Positions 10,517-22,259 of a DNA stretch of 64,000 nucleotides are shown here, piece after piece (the stretch's first letter is position 1; the number at the start of each line of letters is the position of its first letter). The stretch spans positions 13,911,749-13,975,748 of the forward strand of contig NC_047097.1 of the NCBI RefSeq assembly GCF_902459505.1. Reading direction: 5' to 3'. The DNA comes from Geotrypetes seraphini (Eukaryota > Chordata > Amphibia > Gymnophiona > Dermophiidae). The notes beneath the pieces were generated by a model. It made no database searches. It worked only from the letters and a program-made list of their open reading frames with translations, and was not told the DNA's origin. A program made the translations under genes and the position numbers.

Positions 10517-12271
10517 TTCAAATTCCACTTTAGTTCATTTTTTATTGAGTTCTCCAGAAACAGAAAAATCACAGTTACTTACTGTAACAGGTGTTATCCA
10601 GGGACAGCAGGTAGATTTTTCACATGTGGGTGACGTCATCCATGGAGTCCTGGCACGGACGGTCCCAAGTGCACTGGTACTTTAAGAACTTTAGAAAGTT
10701 TGCGACTGACCACACCGCACATGCACAAGTGCCTTCCCGCTCAACGTAGGTATGTGGCTCCTCATTTCAGATAGCCAGCTAGAAGCCAACCAGGGGAGGT
10801 GGGTCGGTTGTGAGAATATCTGCCTGCTGTCCCTGGATAACACCTGTTACGGTAAGTAACTGTGCTTTATCCCAGGACAAGCAGGCAGCATATTCTCACA
10901 TGTGGGTGACCTCCAAGCTAATCAGAATGGGATGGTGGGAGTGTTGGCCCTTTAGGAAAATAAATTTTGTAATATTGACTGGCTGAAGTGCCCATCCCGT
11001 CTGGAAAAAGATTCCAGACATTAATGTGAAGTGAATGTATGAACCAAGGACTAAGTAGCAGCCTTGCAGATTTCTTCTATTGGAGTAGAATGCAGGAAAG
11101 CTACTGAAGCTGCCATAGCTCTAACTTTATGGGCTGTGACTCGACTTTCTAGTTGCAGCCCAGCCCGAGTGTAACAGAATGCCAGCCAATTAGATATCGT
11201 TCTTTTGGAAACAGGATGCCCCAACTTGTTAGGATCACAGAAGACAAAAAGTTGAAGAGATGATCTGTGTGATTTAGTCCTTTGTAAATAGTAAGACAAT
11301 GCTCATTTGCAGTCCAAGGCATGAAGAGCCGTTTCTCCTGGATGGGAATGAGGCCTTGGAAAATATACTGGAACTAAAATTGACTGATTGAGATTAAATT
11401 CAGTAACCACCATTGGTAAAAACTTTGGATGAGTACGAAGTACCACTTTATCATGGAGGAACACTGTGAATGGTGGATCCACCACCAAGAGTTGAAGTTC
11501 GCCTACTCTTCTGGCAGAAGTGAGAGACAGGAGGAAGACAACTTTCCAAATAAGATATTTGAGATGAGCTGTAGACATTGGTTCAAATGGAGGCTTCATT
11601 AATTGAGCAAGAACCACATTGAGATCCCATACCACTGGAGGCAGTTTGAGAGGTGGTTTGACATGGAAAAGTCCTTTCATTAATCTGGAAATGAGAGGAT
11701 GGGCCAAGAGAGGTTTACCATCCATTGACTGATGAAATGCTGTGATGGCACTGAGAAGAACTCTAATAGATGTAGATTTGAGTCCAGCTTCAGACAAATG
11801 AAGAAGATAATCCAAGATTCAAGAAACTGAGATGGACGTCGGTTGCCCCTAATGAAGAAGACACCATGAAGAAAACCAAGTCCACTTTTGATGGTAACAT
11901 TGGTGAGTGGACAGCTTTCTGGAAACTTCTAAGATAAGTCGAACAGGCTGAGAGAGATGAAGATCAGCAAAACTCAGCCCGAGAAGAACCAAGCTGTCAA
12001 GTGTAAAGACTGAAGGTTTGGATGTAGAAGAAAACCTTGACTCTGCGTGAGTAGAAATGGAAATATTTGAAGAGGTATTGGTTCCTTGATACTGGGTTGA
12101 AGTAGAAGGGAAAACCATGGTTGTCTGAGCCACCTAGGAGCTATCAGAATCATAGTGGCAGACTCCTGCTTGAGCTTGACAAGTGTCCTGAGAACAAGAG
12201 GAAAAGGTGCAAAAGCATAAAGGAACTTGTTCGTCCAATCCAGTAGAAAAGCATCCACTTCCGGGAGATGA

Positions 12272-12980
12272 GGTGAGTAAAGCGTTGCCAGAGGATGTGG
12301 TAAGAGGGGATAGCATAGCTTGTTTTAAGAAAGGTTTGGACAAGTTCCTGAAGGGGGTGGCAATTCAGCAAATTATTAGTAATTGGAAAAATTATACCAA
12401 TCTTAATTATTCATTTTGGTGGAATTCACTTTGTCATATTTTTAAAATGGAAAGAGCAATTGCTATACAGAAAGGTAACTATAATAACTTCATAAAGATC
12501 TGGGGGCCATTAGAAAATTATTGTAATGAATGAACACTGTTTTCCTTTTTGATTGTTACATCTATTTAGTTGGGGGGAGGGGGGAAAATTGGATGCTTAA
12601 GATTTTAAAATAATGATTTGATTTGGGTTTTTTATGGTTATATTCTTTAAAAGACTGGTGGGTGGGTGGGAGGGGTTATAATTTTTACATTGAGGGATTA
12701 TATGTATAAGAATATCAAGTGTATATCTTATTTGTATTGTATTGTTATAATGTTTATCACTTGTTTGTCAGTTTTAAAATGAATAAAGAATTATAAAAAA
12801 AAAAAAAAGAGAAAGACATGGGGGAAGCCACTGCTTGCCCTGTATCGGTAGCATGGAATATTGCTACTCCTTGGGTTTTGGCCAGGTACTAGTGACCTGG
12901 ATTGGCCACCATGAGCACAGGTTACTGGGCTTGATGGACCATTGGTCTGACCCAGTAAGGCTATTCTTATGTTCTTATGA
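12272..12980 (+). mobile_element. CR1 LINE 3' end inserted in DIRS copy 2 and itself split
   Basis: The first piece (about 12272-12350) encodes LPEDVVRGDSIACFKKGLDK, the end of a CR1 ORF2. The second piece (12809-12980) is the 3' untranslated end, with gacatgggggaagccactgc, ggcttgatggacca and a terminal ttcttatgttcttatg. The two are adjacent parts of one CR1, separated by an L1-like insertion. The CR1 points opposite to the DIRS copy around it. Confidence 0.85.
12351..12808 (+). mobile_element. L1-clade LINE 3' end
   Basis: It encodes a C-terminal fragment (WWNSLCHIFKMERAIAIQKG, then NNFIKIWGPLENY) and a stop. A G-rich, then AT-rich untranslated tail follows, and the piece ends in aatgaataaagaatt plus poly(A) at about 12795-12808. 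A matching tail, also ending in aatgaataaagaatt, is at 53665-53806. It is strongly 5'-truncated and inserted into the CR1 of 12272-12980. Confidence 0.75.
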
Positions 12981-15900
12981 ACAGAAGCGGGGTAGCTTGT
13001 GATTGTGGGGAGATGCAAAAAGATCTACTTGACGTATCCCCCATTGGGAGAAAAAGTGATGGAGAGTGGCTGGATTCAGAGTCCATTCATGAGGTTGAAG
13101 AATGTGACTGAGCTTGTCTGCCAGAGAATTCTTTTCCCCCTGAATGTAAAGGGCCTTGTGAAAGATGTTACAAGGAATTGCCCAATTCCAAATCTTTTGA
13201 GTTTCCTGACAGAGGAGAGACCCTGTCCTTGTTTGTTTACATAATACATTGCTACTTGATTGTCCGTTCAGACAAGGAGAACTTGATCTTGTATGAGATG
13301 CTGGAAAGCTTTGAGAGCATTGAAAATCACTCTGAGTTCCAATAGATTTATATGATGGCATCACTCACTGGAGGTACATAGACCTTGAGTGTGTAGGCCA
13401 TCCAGATGAGCTCCCCCAAGCATAGGTTGATGAGTCTGTCATAAGGACCTTCTGATGGGGAGGCATTTGAAAAAGCAACCCTCTGGAAAGATTGGTAGAT
13501 TGCATCCACCACTGTAGTGACTGTTGAAGAGATGAGGTCACTGTAATGTGTTGGGAAAGAGGGTCTACAGCCTGTGACTACTGAGAAGCCAGAGTTCATT
13601 GAGGGATTCGTAAATGCAGTCTCGCAAATGGAGTGACGTGGAAGCCATGAGCCCTAAGAGAACCATCATATGTCTTGCTGACAGAGATTGGATCTGGGCA
13701 ACCTGTTGACAAGACTGAAGAAGGGCATCTTGAGGTTGTTGCAGAAGATATGTCCTCAGTTGAGTCGTGTCCAAAAGGGCTCCTATGAATTGGAGTTTCT
13801 GAGATGGTTGAAGTTGAGATTTGGGGAAGTTTATTTCGAATCTCAAACTCTGAAGAAAGGACACCATTTGGTGTGTTGCTGAAAGCACAGTTTGAGAAGA
13901 GAGATCCTTGATTAGCCAGTCGTCCAGGTAGGGAAAGACTTGAAGGCTTTGAGATATCAAGGCCGCTGCCACCACTACCAGGCACTTGGTAAAGACCCTG
14001 GGAGAGGATGCCAGACCGAAGGGTAGAACTTTGTATTGGTAGTGGTGTTGCACCATTTGAAACCTGAGGTACTTCCTGTAATTCTGATGAATGGGAATGT
14101 GAGTATAGGCCTCTTTTCAGGTCTAGAGAGCATAGCCAATCGTTGTGATTCAGTAGGGGATAAAAAATTTCTAGGGATAGCATTCTGAATTTCTCTTTGA
14201 CCAGAAATTTGTTGAGAGCTCTGAGATCCAATATAGGTTGAAGACCCCACCCCCCTCCCCCCCGTCTTCTTGGTGACAGGAAAATAGCACAAGTAAAACC
14301 CTGTGTTCTCCTGTTCTGGAGGAACCCTCTCGATGACATTGAGCAGAAATAAATTCTTGACCTCCGGAAGAAGGGAGGGCTGAAGGAGATTGGAAGCACT
14401 CTCTTTGAGGGTGATCTGGAAATATGATGAGAAAATGAGTATCCTTCCTGAATGATCTAGAGAACCCAGAGGTCAGATGTTAAGTCCCAACGATGAGAAT
14501 AAATTTGCAGACGATCTCTGATGGGTTGAGGAAGAGGCAGGGACAACTGGATTGAAACTATGCTCTCGAGTAGACTGTCAAAAAGACTGAGTAGATTTTG
14601 CGAGAGAAAATTGCTGAGGTTTCTGAGGCCTCTGCTGTTTTGGTTTCCTCTGATCAGGTCTTTCAGCAGCTGGTTTAGCAGTATAACATCGCTGGTAAGA
14701 CATAGATGGTGTAAAAGGACGTGACACTGAAGGCTTGGGCTTAGGCTTGACTAAGGAGTCCCAAGATTTCTCATGCTCGATGAGCTTTTGAGTAGCATTC
14801 TCAATTGTATCTCCGAAAAGCTCATCCCCAAGACATGGAATGTTAGCCAAGCAATATTGAAGATTCATATCCATGTCTGCCACTCTGAGCCAGGCTATTC
14901 TTCTCATGGCCACAGACACAGAAGAAGCATGGGAGGACAGCTCAAAGGAATCATAGGCAGATTGTACCAAATGTTGCCGTAACTGCAGGAGGGTGGAAAC
15001 TAGTTGTTGGGAAACCCTGAACACAGTGAGAAGGAATATATTTTTGGTACATAGGTAATTGTTTCAACAATTGCTTCAAATAGCATGTGAAATGAAAAGT
15101 ATAATTGTTTACTCTACTGTCTACCTTTTTTCCCCGGTGGAAAAGAGGCATACACCTTAGCAGAGGTAGATTTTTTAGTGTACTCTACCACTAAAGATTG
15201 GTGAGAAAGCTGAGCTTTGTCATACCCTGTAGTAGGAGCAACTTTGTACATGGAGTCCAGCTTTCTAGGTGGCACTGATAAGGGAGATTCCAAGTTTCTA
15301 AAGAGTTTCCTTCAATATTACATAGACAGGAAGCTTAAGCACCTCTTTCAGGATCTGTTTAATATCCATAGTCTCACAATATTCAGGTGTATATTTTGAG
15401 TCAGCGTCCAACTTGAGACATGTCCTTGCCAAGTTGTCTAATGAAGCAAGAGAAAGAAAGAGACTCTTGAGTAGATGACTCTTTAGGAGTGGAGGTGGAG
15501 AACACTCAGGAGAGTCATCAACTTCGGTTGGAGAAGGCGAAGCACCCAGAGAAGATTGTACAAAGAGGTCAGAGTCCAGTATTGGTGATTGAGATCTATG
15601 TTTCTTTCGCCCCCGGTACCGATCCTGAGAAGGGGTCTGATGTTTACGCTTCTCCGAGTGCTTAGCAGAGAGGTGCTTCTTGTGCGCAGAAGAGCTATGA
15701 CTAGAAGCAGTAGTCGTGGATGTATACCTGAATGGTGCCGTAATTCAGGAGATGGTAGCGAAGACTGAGTACTGGTACCGACATCCCTGGGATTGGTATG
15801 CTCAGGCTGGACTGGTACCAGCAGTCAGTGCCAGGGTCAAAAGATTGAAAATGTTACCATACTCTGCGCCAAAGAACTGCTCAAACTATTCTTTCAAAGT

Positions 15901-16994
15901 AGCTACCGGTACCTGTGGCATTGTCGCTGATACCATCGGTGCTGCTACTTGCTCCACAAGAGGCCAGTGCTTAGTTGCCAGTACCATTGGTGCTGTGACC
16001 CACTCTGAAGAGGATGAGTCTGAAGAGGATGACTCCGAAGAGGAGAAACCCCTGGAAGTTGGAACGAGTTGCATCAAGGGTCGTTGTTTGGCCGGCATGA
16101 TTGGACTCAATGCCATAGTGCCTGACTCCACCTGGGAGACTGGCGACTTCCTCGCTGGCTTACCCGAAGGAGCGAGAGGTTGTGACTTCAAAGTAGAAGG
16201 CGGTGACGCCTTTGGATGATGGTGCCTTCAACAGTGTCGCGGAACGCGGTGCCTTCACTTCCAGTGCCTTTGAAGATGGTGTCTTGGAAGTTGAAGGGGA
16301 AGATTCTTCCATATCGGCACTGAAAAGCTGTTTTTGTTGAAGAAGGCGGGTTTTGAAGGTGCACTTTTTTAATGTAGAACAGCGTGTGCATGAGTCAGTG
16401 TGGTGTTCCGGCCCCAAGCACTGTATACACCAACTGTGCAAGTCTGTCACCGAAATAGTGTGCTGAGACCTGCTGTACTTCTTAAAACCCATTAATGGTT
16501 GGGACATGAAATTAGGAAAAATTGCTTCAGCCAAATCAAACTTGAGAGGCTGAGAAGGGATGAAAGGCCCCGCCATGTGCGAAAATGCGACAAAAAAAAT
16601 AAGAGCAATGCTTTACTTACTTTTATTAAATATATGCAAGAAATAAAATACATATAAAATATACATATAAAATCCATGTGAGAAGGAAGGCAAACACAAA
16701 AATTTAATGAACGTTCAATGGTACAACTAAACTACTCCGTGGAAAACATTGAACGGAGGACCGTGCGCCTACGTCGGGCGTTAAGGCACTCGCGCATGTG
16801 CGGTGTAGTCAGTCGCAAACTTTCTAAAGTGCCAGTGCCCTTGGGACCGTCCGTGCCGGGGCTTCGTGGATGAAGTCACCCACATGTGAGAATATGCTGC
16901 CTGCTTGTCCCGGGATAATATATATTTAGGTACAGTATAAGCCATCTGCAAGTCTGAAGGCTAGTGAAGTGGTATACATTCAGGTACCGTATGT

Positions 16995-17112
16995 ATATTT
17001 TTGTTCCTGGAGGGCTCAGAATTACAAAATAAGAGAGTTAAAGTGGGATTTGAACCTAGGTCCCTTGGTTTAAAGTTCAATGCACTAACTACTGGGCTGT
17101 TATAGAGATGTC
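16995..17112 (-). mobile_element. tRNA-derived SINE fragment
   Basis: On the minus strand a box B-like gggacctaggttcaaatcc and an upstream tRNA-like head (cccagtagttagtgcattg) are seen. It has diverged. Confidence 0.55.
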
Positions 17113-17711
17113 CTTGTCTCTGCTTTTTTGCCATTCATATGTTGGATGTTGCAGTTTATAAATGGCTGTTCATGCTGGACATCCTCAGCACAAGGCTGTC
17201 TATCATGTATTTTTGAACAGGAAATTTTGGCATATTTTGTTGGACAACGCATGTGCGATGGATATCTGTTTTGGACATTATGAGCTGGATGTCTCTATAC
17301 TGACTTGGATGGCCTTTGGAAAATGCCCTTCCACATTGTCTAGGTGCTTAATTAAATCTGCCAAAGTAATTGGAGAGCTCAGGAGAGGTGGATTCACTGA
17401 GAGGCTGAGGTACCACAAAATTAAAACTTACAATTTTGTTAACAGCATAAAGTACAGTAGTAAAATGACCAAATATAAACACAATGAATGAGGTAAAGTC
17501 AATATCAATACATTTAAATTATTAATAGGACTGCCATGAAACAGTTTAAAAAATATATTTAACAGCACTGAAATACAAAGAATAGACATACTAAATGGGA
17601 GACATAATATTTATGAAGCACCTAATGAGCACAAATCAGAACACTGAAATAACTTAGATATGATGCTAACACTTTTCTATAATACAGCTTATTCTACAGC
17701 CAAGGGGAAAA
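17113..17711. other. PIERCE2 intron / intergenic, no gene seen
   Basis: The stretch 17140-17350 (ctgttcatgctggacatcc, ggacattatgagctggatg) looks like part of a diverged dispersed repeat. The rest is AT-rich with no supported coding or RNA feature. Confidence 0.4.
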
Positions 17712-17902
17712 GTGTGGCGCAATGGTTAAAGCTACAGTTAAAGTTGTGAGTCATACCCGTGCTGCTCCTTGTGACCCTGGGCAAGTCACTCAATCCTCCC
17801 ATTGCCCCAAGTATATTATTAGATAGATTGCCTGAATAAATTAATATAAACCATTCTGAACTTCCTGGGAAGAATGGTATAGAAAAATAAATAAATAAAT
17901 TA
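17712..17902 (+). mobile_element. tRNA-derived SINE with LINE-like tail
   Basis: Gtgtggcgcaatggttaaag is a tRNA-like box A head. The body contains tgaccctgggcaagtcact, and the 3' part contains aaaccattctgaacttcctg followed by an aaataaataaataaat tail. Reverse-strand relatives are at 40186-40420 and 54184-54416. Confidence 0.8.
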
Positions 17903-17927
17903 GTACCATAAAACTGCTGCATCATTA

Positions 17928-18986
17928 GAGAATGACATGGTGGCTGTTACCCATGGCTAGCCAAGGGTAACCCGCCGAAACGGTGGAGGGAAAAAGTGCT
18001 CACTGCGGGTATGGGGACAAGGCCATCCACTGCCCCTGGAGTGGTGAATGGCCTTGTCTCCGCAGTTAAGGGAGGGAACGCGCGTGGTCACCGATTGCAT
18101 AGGGCTCCCTCTCTCCTTCCTACCTACTGGCTGCATCTATCTCCCTCCCCCTTACCTTCCTGGCGCATTAGTGTAATTTGTGCAAGCCGTCTGAGCCTGC
18201 CTGAATTCGCATGTGTCTGCGGGCGGAAGCTTCTTCTCTGATGCAACTGGAAGGTAAGGGGGAAGGAGATGCTCAGACCGTGTAAGGGGTGCTGAAGGGT
18301 GGTGGGAAAGAATTGAACAGATGCTGAAGGGAAATGGGAAACAGAAAGTGGGGAGAAGACGTTGAAGTGAAATTGGAAGAGAGAGTGGGGAGAAGACACT
18401 GAAGGGAAATGGGGAAGAGAGAGTGGGGAGAAGTCACTGAAGGGAAATGGGAAAGAGAGAGTGGGGAGAAGTCACTGAAGGGAAATGGGAAAGAGAGAGT
18501 GGGGAGAAGTCACTGAAGGGAAATGGGGAAGAGAGAATGGGGAGAAGACAAGGGAAGAAGACAGATGCCAGACTATGGGGGGAACGGAGGGAAGAAGATG
18601 GGTGCCAGATCAATTTGGGGGGAAGGGGGTGAAGGGAGAGGCACAGTAACAGAGCAAATGGAAGACGCAGAGAGAAGACAGACAGTGGATGGAAGGAATT
18701 GAATGAGAAGAAGATGAGGAAAGCAGAAACCAGACAACAAAGGTAGAAATTTTTTTTTTTTCCTTTAGGATAAAGTAGTATATTAGTTGTGTTGATAAAA
18801 ATTTATAAACAAAGCCCTACCAACTGAACATCTCTTTCTCTATTTGATTTATAAGGAAGGAATAAGCTAAATATTGCAGTATGCTTGTATGGATGCTACT
18901 GGGACAATGGTCACGGGGACAGTGGTTGCAGGGATGGGGCGAGAACAGGGACAAATTTTTTCCCTGTGTCATTCTTTATGCAGTAT
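17928..18986. mobile_element. non-autonomous DNA element with GAGAATGACA-type ends
   Basis: The left end agagaatgacatgg and the right end (reverse complement aagaatgacacaggg) resemble the termini of the MITE at 57215-57438. The interior is not coding and includes a purine-rich tandem array. I see no clean target duplication, so the boundaries are provisional. Confidence 0.5.
18325..18548 (+). repeat. 38-bp purine-rich minisatellite, about six copies
   Basis: The unit starts gaagggaaatgggaaagaga and ends gtggggagaagtcact. It repeats about six times head to tail with few differences in the last four copies. The strand is almost purely purine. Confidence 0.85.
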
Positions 18987-19756
18987 GCTCGGATCAATAA
19001 GCATGCAAATTACTGCTGTTAAAATTATGATAGTAATTCACAGGCTCATTGCTAAATATCAACTTTCTTATCATTATCTAAGTGATGATTGGCTCAGACA
19101 CTGACAGAAAGGGTTGGCAGCATTAGATATCCATATATAAGCTCAGTCTTCTTATACAGAAAGATATCTTGATCTGTCAACTGATAATTAATTTTCAATG
19201 ATATAAAGGATTGTAACTGACTATTTTCAGCTAAAAGATAATGTAACAATCTTATATCATTCTGCCCCCATCTCTGAAATGGCATCATATTAAGTCCTGC
19301 AGGGAATTGCAGATTGCACTGAATAAGCAATATAGATTTACAAGTCCATTTTCAAGCTTGACTTACTGGTCTATATACAGGATACTGCTGTATATAAGTG
19401 GCAAAATATCAAACTTGGGCATACAACAATGCACTAACATTATATTGTGAAAGTTTGGCTATTTCTATTAACATGAAAGAGAACCATGATGGCCCTTGTA
19501 GCCAATCATTCAGTTGTCACAAGCCAATAGTAGCCCCAGGCCTCCTTTGTCTTTAGTGTAATTTTAGCATAGAAGTCTTATTTTCTTTCCAGTCAATAAA
19601 AATCTGTTTATCACCCTTACCAAATGATTATGTAACCTTACAGACACCCTTTCATGGAATAATAATGAAGAATGTCTATATAAAAGGCCACAAAGTCCTC
19701 TCTACTGCCGATTGCTTACCCGGTTTTCATCTGCACCACGGACAAATAGTCCCTTG
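18987..19756. other. no gene or clear repeat seen
   Basis: AT-rich, with short reading frames only. It lies between PIERCE2 and the shared promoter and so is probably PIERCE2 intron. Confidence 0.45.
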
Positions 19757-19930
19757 TAGGATTACCATATGGCTCCAGAAAAAGTAGGATGGATTGAGAC
19801 ATCTAGGCTTTACTTCCATTGCTTTCAACCCAAACGTCTCAATCTGTCCTTACTTCCATTGCTTTCACCGGAAGTAAAACCTGGATGTCTCAATCCGTTC
19901 TCCTTTTTCTGGAGCTATATGCTAACCCTA
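19757..19930. mobile_element. fold-back MITE, TAGGRTTASCATATRGCTCC ends
   Basis: The left end taggattaccatatggctcc and the reverse complement of the right end (tagggttagcatatagctcc) match over about 45 bases, including ggattgagacatc. It is 174 bases long with a small loop. No transposase is present. Confidence 0.75.
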
Positions 19931-20139
19931 GCTGGTACTGTTCTTTGACCAAACCTTTCCTCTCCCTTCTCTGGCTGCAACTGTGGACTCCTGATTCTGT
20001 AAGTGTTGCGGATTTCGTCTCCATGTGGGAAGAAACAGCACGAGTGAATTTGTAGCAAGTGTGCACCCTGCGGTTTACTGTTCTCATGCTCGGGAGCTCT
20101 GCAACAGGAGTCTTTGGAGCCTTTGCTGTTCTGAGTTCA

Positions 20140-20232
20140 GATTGTAAGCTCAGCTCTTTGGGGAAGGGACTGTCTCGCGTGTTTAAGGTAAAGCTCTGCG
20201 TGCGTCTGGTAGCACTATAGAAATAATAAATA
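20140..20232 (+). repeat. LINE/SINE 3' tail (attgtaagctc ... gcactatagaaat)
   Basis: The consensus-like order agattgtaagctc, gggactgtct, gctctgcgtgcgtc, gcactatagaaataata is the L2-like 3' end found again at 47268-47372. It abuts the CpG-rich promoter. Confidence 0.7.
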
Positions 20233-20321
20233 GTACTACACCTTCCGGAAATCCTACGGGGGCGAGGCTGGTGCTTCCCTCGTAGAACCCGGTGCTTCCG
20301 CTCTCAATCAGTTGTAGCTCA

Positions 20322-20335
20322 GTTTCCATAACAAC
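20322..20335. promoter_or_regulatory. RFX X-box (GTTTCCATAACAAC)
   Basis: The 14-mer fits the RFX X-box pattern (GTNRCC-type half site, two-base spacer, RGYAAC-type half site), with variation in the right half site. RFX factors activate ciliary genes, and PIERCE2 is ciliary. The motif lies inside the CpG-rich region on the PIERCE2 side. Confidence 0.6.
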
Positions 20336-20477
20336 CAGCTCTGTGAAGCAGCGAGCAATGACGTGTGTGAAGGGGGGGTTGACTTCACAATCCCCTCCCC
20401 CTCGCACTATTGTGTCATACTGTTTGGTTGATAGTCGCCGCTTCGTGTAAGCTTTCTCCCAGGGCCCGTGGCTCTCT

Positions 20478-20556
20478 AGGAAATGTAGTTCTGTTGCTTC
20501 GCCAGGACGGCGGCTGGTGGCGCGCAGCCTTCCACCTGAGACTACCTTTCCCGGCG
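20478..20556. promoter_or_regulatory. pair of ZNF143/THAP11-like (ACTACANNTCC) motifs
   Basis: Aggaaatgtagtt at 20478-20490 (minus strand aactacatttcct) and gactacctttcccggcg at 20540-20556 (+) both resemble the ACTACAATTCCC-type motif of CpG promoters. They point in opposite directions, about 50 bases apart. Confidence 0.4.
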
Positions 20557-20559
20557 CTC

Positions 20560-20694
20560 CGCGCGAGCTCGGCTTCTCCGTGGCCGTCTCGGTTGATCGC
20601 CGATGCCGAGCCGTTTGTTGTTTTAGTAAGGCGTCACTACCGAAGCAGAGCGGTGGTGCGGACGGAGAGAGGCGGCATTCATGCTCCACAGTGG
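20560..20694 (+). other. CCPG1: candidate non-coding first exon of CCPG1
   Basis: This GC-rich stretch ends in a good donor (cacagtgg|gtaaga, GT at 20695). The first coding exon at 39262 has an acceptor 11 bases before its ATG, so at least one upstream non-coding exon is required. This is the best placed one. Its 5' end is not determinable and is set arbitrarily inside the CpG-rich region. The implied first intron is about 18.6 kb. Confidence 0.55.
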
Positions 20695-20830
20695 GTAAGA
20701 CTCTTTCGTATGCTGTTGAAGCGACATTGCACAGTGTTTTTCCTGTTGGTGAGCTCGCGAAGGATCGCATTTGCGCTGATGAGAGAGAAGAGAGGTCTCA
20801 TTGTGGGGTTTCGGGTTATTTTATTTTATT

Positions 20831-21734
20831 TTTTTGATAGGCTGACATACTATGTGAAGACTTTTCCACCTGCCATGGCTAAATTCAGTTGCTTCTTTTA
20901 AAATGCCTAGGGAAGCGGGATTAATGCTTTCTGGTTACGAACGCTGCCTGCAGCTGGACTGTTAACCTTTAAAAAAAAATTATAAAGGGATGTAGAACGT
21001 GAGCCAATCAGATGATTGCACTATTGATTTTTCTTCCTGCAGAGCTGATTGCTTCTGCCAATTTAAATGCCGTTTTTCAGTTGGGCATATGACCCTCTTA
21101 AGTTTGTAAGACAATGTGACCGTCTCTTTCTCCCCTCCCCCCGCAGCTTTTTAGCTGGCTTTGTCGAGGCCGGCTTGTTCAAGTTTTGAATGTAGCAGTA
21201 GGTGGCCTCACAGTTGGTGCTAGTTCGAGAAATGATGCAAGTCATGTTCCTTTGGTGGCCCTGGCCCTTATCATATGGGACTGTCGGCTCATATCTAAAA
21301 ACATTACATATTTTTAAAAAAAGTACGTGTTTTCTGCAGACCTTGCTACATACACTATAGTTATTTCATGGCTGGAGCTGTTCTAGCTTGATAGTACTTA
21401 AATATAATAGGAAAGAAGTTAATTTAAAAGCGATATATAATAATATGAAGTATTCAGAGAGAGAGAGTTAATTGAAAATATAAAAGTGACTTCTAGTGCT
21501 AGGTATGTTCATAGCCTCAGGGGCTTAAGGAGAGCATACCTGTTCTTGGGTCCCACAATTACAGTTGTTCAGACTAAGTTCTGGTGCCTGGTCCATCCCA
21601 GTTGTGGTCTGTTCCTGCCATAAATGACCTAAAGGAGCTGAAAATGGATATAAAAGCCCCCGGTAGTTACATAAATCCCCTTAGGTGAATCTCTTCATAA
21701 ATGCGTCTAATAAATACAAATAAATAAATGAAAG
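20831..21734 (+). other. CCPG1 intron 1, no further feature seen
   Basis: Mixed-composition sequence without supported coding frames. Ctttttttt- and a-rich tracts are present but no repeat family was recognised with confidence. Confidence 0.4.
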
Positions 21735-22060
21735 CTCATGGGGCCTGATTCTATAAACAGTGCTAGCATGGTTTTCAATCAACTGCTAGGCACTGCTTAT
21801 AGAATCACGCTTAGTGGTGCCTAGGCATCCCTGTGGTAGGCACTGGTAATTTATCGATGCCTATTTTTTAGGTAGGCATTGGAGGGCACCTCCATTTAGG
21901 CATTGCTAGGTGCCACGTGGGTATCCATGCGCAACCTAAATCATCAAATACCACGCCATTTAACCCATAAAAAGACCAAGTTGTGTGTAAATTTTAGTTA
22001 GCTGTTGCTAGGCATTTGTGATTAGAGTGTTGTTTAAAGGATCAGACCCATGGTGCTTGA
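21735..22060. repeat. dispersed repeat with gattctataaac / gcctaggc motifs
   Basis: Gggcctgattctataaacag, its inverted partner cttatagaatcacgc, and repeated gcctaggc / ggtaggcac words mark a dispersed repeat. The segment at 30025-30240 (gattctgcaaagtgctc, tgtaggcatcctacag) looks related. No coding frame. Confidence 0.5.
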
Positions 22061-22259
22061 TCCATATCCTGGTTTTAACTGAGTTGGAGAGCCTAACAGG
22101 ATAATAGAACTGAAGGGTATGATGGAGTGGCTGGACTAAATGAGTTGAAAGTAGATATACAATGATAGGGAGGAGGGTGGATTAATTTTTTTCTTAAGTA
22201 GATACATAACAGTTTTAAGATTATTACTTTAAGGAAGAAAGTTATCCTACATTCATTTC

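Larger units (their letters stand above)
10569..16916 (-). mobile_element. DIRS-type retroelement fossil, copy 2 (family A)
   Basis: A near full-length copy in reverse orientation, broken, with several breaks. Parts from its own 5' end: left terminus near 16916; a gag-like zone at about 16576-14578, including a CxxC...CxxC-like cluster (CIQCLGPEHHTDSC) and a basic, glutamine-rich tail; a reverse transcriptase at about 14399-13565 with the DIRS-type YLDDW; an RNase H zone at about 13364-12990; a tyrosine recombinase at about 12258-11051; an internal complementary region at about 10830-10890; and the right terminus at 10569-10625. A CR1 carrying an L1-like tail is inserted at about 12272-12980. 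No clear target duplication is seen at the outer ends. Confidence 0.92.
20236..20830. promoter_or_regulatory. CpG-rich bidirectional promoter, PIERCE2 (left) / CCPG1 (right)
   Basis: This is the only clearly CpG-rich, repeat-free stretch between PIERCE2 and CCPG1. It contains many CG dinucleotides, an ETS-type ccggaa at 20245-20250, a CRE-like tgacgtg near 20357, an X-box at 20322-20335 and two ZNF143-like motifs at 20478-20556. I recall that in human the CCPG1 and C15orf65 starts are almost adjacent and divergent, which fits this position. A good splice donor on + lies at 20695. A weaker minus-strand donor candidate (aag|gtgtag) lies at 20242. Transcription starts cannot be read from sequence. 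Confidence 0.72.

Noticed and set aside
8822-17902. tRNA-like box A / box B pairs considered as tRNA genes
   Set aside because: The cloverleaf is incomplete, they carry SINE bodies and tails, and the same sequences recur at other sites.
20183-20770. Long open frames on both strands of the CpG-rich region (up to 195 codons)
   Set aside because: GC-rich promoter sequence commonly stays open by chance. The frames cross the promoter motifs and the donor at 20695 and match no known protein.
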